A DNA stretch of 64,000 nucleotides from Lutibacter sp. A80 (lineage in GTDB: Bacteria; Bacteroidota; Bacteroidia; Flavobacteriales; Flavobacteriaceae), in contig NZ_CP092480.1 of NCBI RefSeq assembly GCF_022429645.1, forward strand, positions 461,501-525,500, written 5' to 3'. Shown in pieces: positions 37,305 to 44,691 of the stretch. Below the pieces are notes generated by a model that was given only the letters and a program-made list of their open reading frames with translations, was not told the DNA's origin and made no database searches. Position 1 is the stretch's first letter. Each line of letters begins with the position of its first letter. Position numbers and translations under genes: made by a program.

Positions 37305-38462
37305 TTATATTTTTAGATCATTTTTTAAATTATTACTCAGCGCACTTTTATTAACTAAAATAGAGATAGTTTTAAGTCTAAAAAAAGCTTTACTCATATA
37401 GATATATCCATTATTTCCTATTTTACCTACCTTAGCACCCCAAGAGTTTTTTACTTTGTAATACTCGTTTCCGTTTTGATCTTTAACCATTCCAACAATG
37501 TGCATTAAATGGTCGTCTGTAGTATTATAATTTTCAAATTCTTGTTGTCTCAATTCAGGTGAAACAGTATTTTCTTCAACAACATAAGTTAAACATTTTT
37601 CTTGATCTTCTATGTTTTTAGGAAGTATAGCTACTCCATATTTAGCAGAAAATGTTTTTTCTGAAACATCACAATCTAATGCAATTGTATAACCTTGTTT
37701 TAAAGCATTGTCAGTTTCATGTACCAATGCATCTAAAGTTATATTGTAAAAAAGTCCGTTTGAAAAATTATCAGGAATATTTAATACAAAGCTAGTATTG
37801 TATGGTTGATGTTTAAAAGATGTTAATGTAATATAGTCTGATGCTTGAATTTTTGTTTTTTTAAGAAAAGTAAGAGGGTCGTACATTATTCCATCATAAA
37901 AAAATGTAGTTGGTACTTTACCTAAATGAAGATCTAAAATAGAATCTACAGAGGTTGTCCAACTTGGATATTCAGATTTTTTATCATTTTTAATATAGGC
38001 ATCTAAAACTACTTTTAATTCAGGAACAATTTTAGAATGGTCGTGTTTTGTTTTACCATTTTTCAATCCGGAATAGGCACTTTCAGGAACTAAACCATAG
38101 GTAGCAACAGAATTAAAAACATCATGAGCTAAACCACCTTCGCTAAATTGAATTTTACCTTGTCTCATTACATAATTCCAAGCTTTTTTAGGATACGTAT
38201 GTCTAACATTGTACATTTCAGAAATATCGATCATTTCGCCAGTGTTTTTATAGATTTCAGATTCTAAAAAAGAAGAAGAGGCATAACTCCAGCAGGTACC
38301 TGTATTTCCTTGACTTTTTACAGCAGAGGCTTCAATATCAATAACAGGAGTAAATTCATATTTTTGTTCGGTAGGTAATTGTACATTTATTACGTTATCT
38401 TCTTGTGCGTAAAATAATGTAGTTGTAAATAATAAAAATAGGGTAAAAAATGTTTTTTTCAT
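37305..38462 (-). CDS. Secreted C1-family cysteine peptidase (bleomycin hydrolase/PepC-like)
   Basis: A 385-residue peptidase with signal peptide (MKKTFFTLFLLFTTTLFYAQ). The active-site region is QGNTGTCWSYASSSFLESE (oxyanion Gln and catalytic Cys); the His is in DDHLMHIVGMVKD and the Asn in YYKVKNSWGAKVG, so the triad is complete. It resembles aminopeptidase C/bleomycin hydrolase in layout but is exported. Probably takes part in peptide turnover in the periplasm. It is 18 nt downstream of the esterase-like gene. Confidence 0.88.
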   Translation of the reverse strand: MKKTFFTLFLLFTTTLFYAQEDNVINVQLPTEQKYEFTPVIDIEASAVKSQGNTGTCWSYASSSFLESEIYKNTGEMIDISEMYNVRHTYPKKAWNYVMRQGKIQFSEGGLAHDVFNSVATYGLVPESAYSGLKNGKTKHDHSKIVPELKVVLDAYIKNDKKSEYPSWTTSVDSILDLHLGKVPTTFFYDGIMYDPLTFLKKTKIQASDYITLTSFKHQPYNTSFVLNIPDNFSNGLFYNITLDALVHETDNALKQGYTIALDCDVSEKTFSAKYGVAILPKNIEDQEKCLTYVVEENTVSPELRQQEFENYNTTDDHLMHIVGMVKDQNGNEYYKVKNSWGAKVGKIGNNGYIYMSKAFFRLKTISILVNKSALSNNLKNDLKI

Positions 38463-38480
38463 TGTTTAATTATTAAGGTT

Positions 38481-39656
38481 TTATTCGGTATAGGTACCAT
38501 CTCTTTTTTGTAGTACACGTTCAATATTTTCATAATATCCATCAGAATTTGGGTCTCCTTCCGGCAGTTTCATATAGCCGCTTTTGTAATATCTTAAAGC
38601 GAGTCTATAATTTTTTCCTGTTTCGTAATAACGTCCAATATAATAATCTCCAATAGGAGATTCATTATATAATTTACTAATCATTTCTCCGAAATTTTTT
38701 AAATAATCACCATTTTCTTTATCTAAAATAATACTTTCTATTGCAAAAATATCTTTTTCTCTAATTTTAAGGTCGCTTCCAAATAAGTACTCAATTTCTA
38801 CATATTTGTTTTCTAAGTATGCAATTGCATCGGGTGGCGACATATTTTTAATGTTATTTTCAAATTCTTCATCGGAGATAGTAGAATACATTTCAAAAAT
38901 AAAAGCTAAAGCGCTTGGAACTGATTGTCCAATTGCAGAAGTTCTAGAACTATTTTTAAAAGCATCGTATTTATATTTAAATTTAGCATTATTTATATCT
39001 TTTAAAATAGTGTCTGTATCTTTAATTGTTTGTGCTCTTTCTATAGAATTATTTTTATTATTTGAAAGGTAATAATAGATGTTTTCTCCTTTTAAATTTG
39101 ATGCTTTTTGATGAAGTAAAACAGGCATGTCTAAAGCATAATAAGGACTTATATTAATATAAGCATTAAAAGTAGGGTATTGTTCTATTAAAAAATAATT
39201 GATAAAATTAGCTGTTAATGTATTACCAACTACAGTTTTAAAAGGCGATATTCTATAATTTTCTTCTAAGTAATTCATCAATTCTATTTTAACAAACTGA
39301 TAAAAAGTTTCTCCTTGTCTTGTCGGTAAGCTATTTTCTTTTTGATAGGCGCAATCTTCATAACGTTCTCCATTGTAATTTTGGTTAATACCTACAATAA
39401 TTTGTTCTGGAGCTTTATCTTTAGTTGCAAATAATATGGAATTTCCAACATACATATCAAATAAATATTCCGCATCAAAAACTATAGTAAGTGGATAGTG
39501 TTTAGAAGTTTCTGAAGTATAACTAGGTGGAACATATATTTTTAAATACCGTTCGTTTTGAAGAATTTCTGAATTAAATTTTTTAGTTTGAATTGTTTGC
39601 GAAAACAAAAAAGTTGAAATACTTAATAATAGAATTGATAAAAGGAGTTTTTTCAT
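38481..39656 (-). CDS. Secreted esterase-like protein lacking the canonical catalytic serine
   Basis: A 391-residue protein. The start is taken at the ATG 39654-39656, giving a signal peptide (MKKLLLSILLLSISTFLFSQ); the frame is open to 39707. The N-terminal domain looks like the esterase D/enterochelin esterase family (RYLKIYVPPSYT, YPLTIVFDAEYLFDMYVGN). At the nucleophile elbow the usual GxSxG is VVGNTLTAN, with Thr where Ser is expected, so hydrolysis may be lost. The last 90 residues look like TPR-type helices (YYIGRYYETGKNYRLALRYY). It lies between the C1 peptidase and the large phosphoesterase on the same strand. Confidence 0.72.
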   Translation of the reverse strand: MKKLLLSILLLSISTFLFSQTIQTKKFNSEILQNERYLKIYVPPSYTSETSKHYPLTIVFDAEYLFDMYVGNSILFATKDKAPEQIIVGINQNYNGERYEDCAYQKENSLPTRQGETFYQFVKIELMNYLEENYRISPFKTVVGNTLTANFINYFLIEQYPTFNAYINISPYYALDMPVLLHQKASNLKGENIYYYLSNNKNNSIERAQTIKDTDTILKDINNAKFKYKYDAFKNSSRTSAIGQSVPSALAFIFEMYSTISDEEFENNIKNMSPPDAIAYLENKYVEIEYLFGSDLKIREKDIFAIESIILDKENGDYLKNFGEMISKLYNESPIGDYYIGRYYETGKNYRLALRYYKSGYMKLPEGDPNSDGYYENIERVLQKRDGTYTE

Positions 39657-39669
39657 AATTGTTTTTTTA

Positions 39670-42600
39670 TTAGAATCCGAAACCGAGTCCAAAATTAAAA
39701 TAAGCACCGTCTTTAGAATTAAAAACAGAAATATTTAAATTAATTAAATCTGCACCTACAAGCCAAAAACCACCTCCGTAAGATGTTTTCCAATTGTTTG
39801 AATTTTCATTATCTAGCCAAACACGGCCATAATCAAATCCAGTAAATAGGCCTAATTGTAAAGGTACAATTTCTGTTTTTACTTTTCGTAAATTAAAGCG
39901 AATATCATTATTTTGATAGAAAGATCTATTTCCTGTAAAACGTTGATTTCTATAACCACGTAATCCATCTAAACCACCAATACTTGCTGCATCATAAAAC
40001 TCAAAATTGTCGCCAATTATTATATTTCCTTTAAGTTTTGTTGCAAAAACTATTTTTCCATTAGATGATAATTTGTAATTTATTCCAAATGCAGGTGAAA
40101 TATATGTATGGTTTTCGTTTTTGTTATCTAAATTAGTTTTCCAACCGGCATTTAATGAAAAGTTCATTCCTAATGTTGGAAAAACTTTATGATCAAAATT
40201 TTCATAAACATAAGATGTTTTAAAGCCTGCATAGGTTTTTCTTTCTTCTAAAGTATAATTGAGTGTGCTAATAAATCTATTTGTTGAGGCTTCAACTTCT
40301 TTACTTTCTATGGTTGCTCCAATTTTAAAAATAGCACCTAAACGACTTTCCCATTTTAAAGACGGATTAATTGCATAAGTACTTAAGCGAACTCTATGGT
40401 AATTTTCTCCAAAATCATCTTCGTAATTTGTTGTTTCATTTCCAAACCCATAATGGTTAATACTGTAGTTTGGACTTGTAAATAATGATTCAACTAAAAA
40501 ATTCCATTTGTTAAAAACATTGGCAAATTCTCCTTTATAAGAAATTTCAAATCCATTAGTAGCAAAGTAGTAATTTGCGTTTAAAGTATGTTGTTGTGTA
40601 AATGGATTTCTTTCAAATCCATATGTAGTAAATACATTGTTAATACCAATTTTTATACCGTCATCTGGATTGGAACCAATAGATGGAATTATTTGATTTT
40701 GGTTGTATTTTATTTTTTTATAATTGTAGGTATTTGTTTTGTAATTATCTAAAAATTTAAATGTACCATTGTTTTTTATGATTGTATTTTTTTTTGATTT
40801 AAAATCATAAATGGTGACTTTTTTACCGTTTTCAATTATATATTCATCATTATTTTGTCCACCAATTATTCTTAATGGTATTACATTCTTTTTTGTGCCA
40901 ATAATATTAAATACATCTTTATCATCTAAACCATATACCCAAATTTCTGATGTTTCTTCTTTTAAATATATTTTATTAAAAAATTTACTTCCTTTTTTAC
41001 CATTTTTAATATTGTAAGCTTTTACGGAAGTACTTCCATTTTCTAAACGCTCAATATCAAACCAATTATCTTTATCAGTTCCTTTTATAACAGCATATTT
41101 AGATGTATGCTTATAATATTGCTTTGCAATTTTGGGTAAGTTTTTTAAACGACCAATTAGCTTAGTTTTAATATCTTCAACAGTAACATCATGTACTTCT
41201 TTTGGAAAGTTTTTAAAAGCTTCATCTATAATTTCACTTGTTATATTTTTTTGAATAAAATTAACTTGTTCTTCCCAATTAGAATAATTAGACTGATTAA
41301 TAAGTGCCATATCTAAAGGGTAGGGTGAAGAGTTAAACCATTTAACACTTCTTATATCTTCATCGTATACTTGCATTGCTTTTAATGCGGGTATAGCACG
41401 TGTAAGAAATCCTAAAATAAAACCATCATTTTTAGAAAATACTTGATCTCTGTCTCGAGGTACAGGTTTAAATACGGTTTTTTTACCATTTTTAAATTCT
41501 GTCCAACGCCATTGATCTTGGTGTCTATCCCAATCTCCAATTAGCATATCAAATAATCTAGCTCTAATATAAGTGTTTTCATCAACGCTATAATCATCAG
41601 ATTTACGGAGTTTTTTTAACAAATCGCTTGTACTTATTAATTCATTAGAAAAACCAAAACTTTTTAAATTACCATGGTTGTCTCCAGCACGTTCTTCTAT
41701 CATATATAATTCGTTTCCATAATCTTTATTAAAATGTTTTAACGCATTTTGTTTTGGAATATAGTACAAAGTTGGATTTGTATGATAGATGTCTATAGCA
41801 TCAGCTAGTTTTCCAACAGTAAAAGGAGCGTACGGATGTGCAGTTGTGTAAATGTCTAATAATAAGCTTTCTGTGTAAGTATTGTTGTATTGTCCTTCAA
41901 TATATTGATTTTTAAAAGCTACAGCTTGTATGTATTGTGTAGCACTTTTTTTTAATGCTCTCATAACAAACTCTCTACCTTTTTTATCTTCTAAACGCAA
42001 AGACTTAGACTGATGTCCTCCACCAGATCTAACAGGAGTTAAACCACCAAAAAGCGTATCTAATAAAACTGTTGGAGCTGCTACTTTTTCACCATAATAT
42101 TTTCTATAATGATCTCCCCATAATCCTAAAAATAATTTTCCTTTAGTTACTTCATCTTTATTATAAATAGAACTAGTAACAGTTTTAGGAAAATCTTTTG
42201 AATAATTATAGGTAATTTTATCTGTATTTGGAGGATAAATTTCTGTTTGAAATAAAAGTTTTTTTGTATTGTTTTCTTCAGTATAGTATTTAACTGTAGA
42301 AGCACCATTTTTATACACACTTACTTTTGCATAACCTAATTTACCGTATGCAAATTTACTTCCATTTATGGCTCTAACAGCACTTGTTTTAGAACCTGCT
42401 CCACTAACAATTTGAGGAATATTATCTTTAAAAATGTATTGTAAATTATGTTCATGACCAGAAACAACAATAATTTTATCTGATTTTTGTGAAAGCGTAA
42501 CAATACGATTTTTAAATTCTAAATATAACTTGTTATTCATGTCTTGAACAGAAATTCCACTGGTTTTTCTTAATAAGTTTGCTATTGTACCAAGAACGGG

Positions 42601-43368
42601 TAACGGAATTTTATTATTTACGGGGTATAATTGAGATTTTAAAGAAAACTGTCCGCCGTGAGAACCATTACTAAAAAGAGGATGATGTACTGCAACAACT
42701 GTAGTTTTGCCTTCATTTTTTTTAATTAAACTTTCAAATTCATCAAAAAATTGTTCTTTATTTTTAATATCACACTCATCATTCATCGTTGGGTTTTTAT
42801 CCCAGTTTTCTAGGTGCCATTGCGAGTCAATAATTATAAGTACAATTTCATTTGACACATCAATTTTTTTGATAGGGCATCCATTTTTTGGAAAAAAAGA
42901 ATTTTTATTTAAATGTTTAACTATGTAATCTTCTTCGCGTTTTAAACCTTTTATACCATCGCTATAATATTCATGATTTCCTGGAATAAATATTGTTTGA
43001 CCCTTAAAGTTTTCAACTAATTCAATTTGAGCATCTAATCTATGTTCAGAAAGTTTTCTAGAGCTGTGCTCTTTTTTAGGCATACCTTTTTCATATAAGT
43101 TATCTCCTAAAAAAAGTGCAGTAGTATTTTTATCAGCTTGTGAAAGCTCTTGTTTTAATAATTTAAAATGATTTAAACTTTTACCTTCTTTTGCATTTCC
43201 AGCATCTCCAATTAAATAAAATGTATGATCGATTTCATAATTTTCATCAATAATATTTTCATTCCAATTTAACCCAGAGTCTTTATATTGAGCATTGTAA
43301 GTAGCACAACTTGTAAATAAAAAGATGTAAAATAAGAGGTGAAATTTAAAAACTGAAAATCTATTCAT
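39670..43368 (-). CDS. Lipoprotein with metallophosphoesterase, kinase-like segment and C-terminal beta-barrel
   Basis: A 1232-residue lipoprotein: lipobox LFTSC at residues 17-21. Residues 48-330 are a calcineurin-like phosphoesterase with all metal-site motifs (GDAGN 54-58, GDN 88-90, GNHE 130-133, HH 228-229, GHEH 304-307). Residues 430-860 hold FVMRALKKS, YMIEERAGD, MLIGDWDRHQDQW (609-620) and VPRDRDQVFS (636-645), the spacing expected of HipA/Fam20/CotH-type kinases; this part is inference. From about 870 to the end is a D15/BamA-like barrel (GLDGLRGYRNQRFTGNRSFY, ending FNFGLGFGF). It is probably outer-membrane, with domains on one face. The esterase-like gene follows 13 nt downstream. 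Confidence 0.82.
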   Translation of the reverse strand: MNRFSVFKFHLLFYIFLFTSCATYNAQYKDSGLNWNENIIDENYEIDHTFYLIGDAGNAKEGKSLNHFKLLKQELSQADKNTTALFLGDNLYEKGMPKKEHSSRKLSEHRLDAQIELVENFKGQTIFIPGNHEYYSDGIKGLKREEDYIVKHLNKNSFFPKNGCPIKKIDVSNEIVLIIIDSQWHLENWDKNPTMNDECDIKNKEQFFDEFESLIKKNEGKTTVVAVHHPLFSNGSHGGQFSLKSQLYPVNNKIPLPVLGTIANLLRKTSGISVQDMNNKLYLEFKNRIVTLSQKSDKIIVVSGHEHNLQYIFKDNIPQIVSGAGSKTSAVRAINGSKFAYGKLGYAKVSVYKNGASTVKYYTEENNTKKLLFQTEIYPPNTDKITYNYSKDFPKTVTSSIYNKDEVTKGKLFLGLWGDHYRKYYGEKVAAPTVLLDTLFGGLTPVRSGGGHQSKSLRLEDKKGREFVMRALKKSATQYIQAVAFKNQYIEGQYNNTYTESLLLDIYTTAHPYAPFTVGKLADAIDIYHTNPTLYYIPKQNALKHFNKDYGNELYMIEERAGDNHGNLKSFGFSNELISTSDLLKKLRKSDDYSVDENTYIRARLFDMLIGDWDRHQDQWRWTEFKNGKKTVFKPVPRDRDQVFSKNDGFILGFLTRAIPALKAMQVYDEDIRSVKWFNSSPYPLDMALINQSNYSNWEEQVNFIQKNITSEIIDEAFKNFPKEVHDVTVEDIKTKLIGRLKNLPKIAKQYYKHTSKYAVIKGTDKDNWFDIERLENGSTSVKAYNIKNGKKGSKFFNKIYLKEETSEIWVYGLDDKDVFNIIGTKKNVIPLRIIGGQNNDEYIIENGKKVTIYDFKSKKNTIIKNNGTFKFLDNYKTNTYNYKKIKYNQNQIIPSIGSNPDDGIKIGINNVFTTYGFERNPFTQQHTLNANYYFATNGFEISYKGEFANVFNKWNFLVESLFTSPNYSINHYGFGNETTNYEDDFGENYHRVRLSTYAINPSLKWESRLGAIFKIGATIESKEVEASTNRFISTLNYTLEERKTYAGFKTSYVYENFDHKVFPTLGMNFSLNAGWKTNLDNKNENHTYISPAFGINYKLSSNGKIVFATKLKGNIIIGDNFEFYDAASIGGLDGLRGYRNQRFTGNRSFYQNNDIRFNLRKVKTEIVPLQLGLFTGFDYGRVWLDNENSNNWKTSYGGGFWLVGADLINLNISVFNSKDGAYFNFGLGFGF

Positions 43369-43394
43369 TTACAAAATGTTTTAAAAATTTAAAT

Positions 43395-43412
43395 GTACAT
43401 AAAATTATGTAC
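43395..43412. promoter_or_regulatory. Inverted repeat overlapping the HD-PycTM promoter
   Basis: GTACATAA-AA-TTATGTAC: 8-bp arms with a 2-nt spacer, located between the divergent phosphoesterase and HD-PycTM genes and touching the -7 element of the latter. Good candidate for a dimeric regulator site. Confidence 0.45.
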
Positions 43413-43417
43413 TTTTG
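43410..43417 (+). promoter_or_regulatory. -7 element for the HD-PycTM gene
   Basis: TACTTTTG matches TAnnTTTG, 22 nt before the ATG at 43440. Confidence 0.5.
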
Positions 43418-43439
43418 ATATTCATTATATTTTTTTACA

Positions 43440-44663
43440 ATGTTAGAAAATGATTTTTTTAAAGAAGTTTCGGTTTATATTTTCAATTTACTGAAAAACG
43501 AACTTTCTCCAGAAGTTATATATCATAATTATGAACATTCTTTAGAAGTTGCAAAGCACGCTTACGAAATTGGTGTTGCTGAAAATTTAACTGAAGCAGA
43601 TTTAGAAATTTTGTTGCTTGCTGCTTGGTTTCATGACACTGGTTTTATTTATGGAGTTGAAAATCATGAAGAGAGGAGTAAAGAAATTACAAAAAAATAT
43701 TTACTTGAAAAAGGGTTTTCTGAAGTAAAAATTGCTAAAGTTAATGCTTTAATTGAGGTAACTAAAATTAATGAAAAGCCTAAAAACCTAATTGAAGAAA
43801 TTATTTGTGATGCAGATTTATACCATTTAGGAGCTGATTATTTTAATGAAAAATCTAATTTATTACGTTCCGAATGGGAACAATTATGCAATAAATATTT
43901 AACAGATATTGAATTTTTAACTAAAAATGAAAAATTTTTAAAATCACATCGATTTTATACCAATTACGCATTTGCAACTTTAAACGATCAAAAAACTAAA
44001 AACTGGTTAAAAGTTCAGAAAGATTTACGAAAAACCATTATTAAAGAAGAGGAGTTTAAAGCAAAACATAAAGTAAAAAAAGCTGAATTAAAGCGTAAAA
44101 AAGAAAAAGCAGAAAGACCTGAGCGTGGTATAGAAACTATGTATCGTGTTACACTTAAAAATCATATAAAATTAAGTGATATTGCAGATACAAAAGCAAA
44201 CATATTATTATCTGTAAGTGCTATTATTTTATCTATTGCCTTGTCAAATTTATTTCCAAAGTTAGATAAGGCTAGTAATTATTATTTAATTTATCCAACA
44301 ATATTTTTCTTGTTTATTACGGTAGTTACAATGATTTATTCAGTTTTATCTACCAGACCTAAAATTACGTCAGGGACATTTACTAAAGAAGATGTTAAGA
44401 ATAAAAAAGTAAACTTGTTATTTTTTGGAAATTTTCACAAAATGGAATTAGAAGATTTTCAAGAGGGTATGACTGAAATGATGAATGATAGGGATTATTT
44501 GTATAAATCTTTGATGAAAGATTTGTATTTTTTAGGTAAAGTTTTAGATAAAAAATATAGGCTATTACGCATAGCCTATACTATATTTATGATTGGAGTA
44601 GTTATTTCTGTAATTGCGTTTGTAATTGCTTTTGAAATGATGAAATTACAAGGGATTGATTAA
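43440..44663 (+). CDS. HD phosphohydrolase fused to Pycsar-effector transmembrane domain (PycTM)
   Basis: A 407-residue two-part protein. Residues 1-195 are an HD domain (YHNYEHSLEVAKH, WFHDTGFIYG with HD at 65-66, and CDADLYHLG), which could hydrolyse cyclic or linear nucleotides. A charged linker follows (about 195-235, KHKVKKAELKRKKEKA). The rest matches the Pycsar effector TM domain: RVTLKNHIKLSDIADTKANILLSVSAII, then LSTRPKITSGTF, with three clear membrane helices, the last IAYTIFMIGVVISVIAFVIA. PycTM proteins kill or impair infected cells on cCMP/cUMP; no uridylate or cytidylate cyclase gene is next to it here. Convergent with the GAF gene through a hairpin. Confidence 0.85.
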   Translation: MLENDFFKEVSVYIFNLLKNELSPEVIYHNYEHSLEVAKHAYEIGVAENLTEADLEILLLAAWFHDTGFIYGVENHEERSKEITKKYLLEKGFSEVKIAKVNALIEVTKINEKPKNLIEEIICDADLYHLGADYFNEKSNLLRSEWEQLCNKYLTDIEFLTKNEKFLKSHRFYTNYAFATLNDQKTKNWLKVQKDLRKTIIKEEEFKAKHKVKKAELKRKKEKAERPERGIETMYRVTLKNHIKLSDIADTKANILLSVSAIILSIALSNLFPKLDKASNYYLIYPTIFFLFITVVTMIYSVLSTRPKITSGTFTKEDVKNKKVNLLFFGNFHKMELEDFQEGMTEMMNDRDYLYKSLMKDLYFLGKVLDKKYRLLRIAYTIFMIGVVISVIAFVIAFEMMKLQGID

Positions 44664-44666
44664 TGT

Positions 44667-44691
44667 ATTTCACCTATTAATTAGGTGAAAT
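44667..44691. terminator. Convergent terminator
   Basis: ATTTCACCTA and TAGGTGAAAT form a 10-bp stem with a short loop, spanning the stop of the GAF-type gene. Confidence 0.65.
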
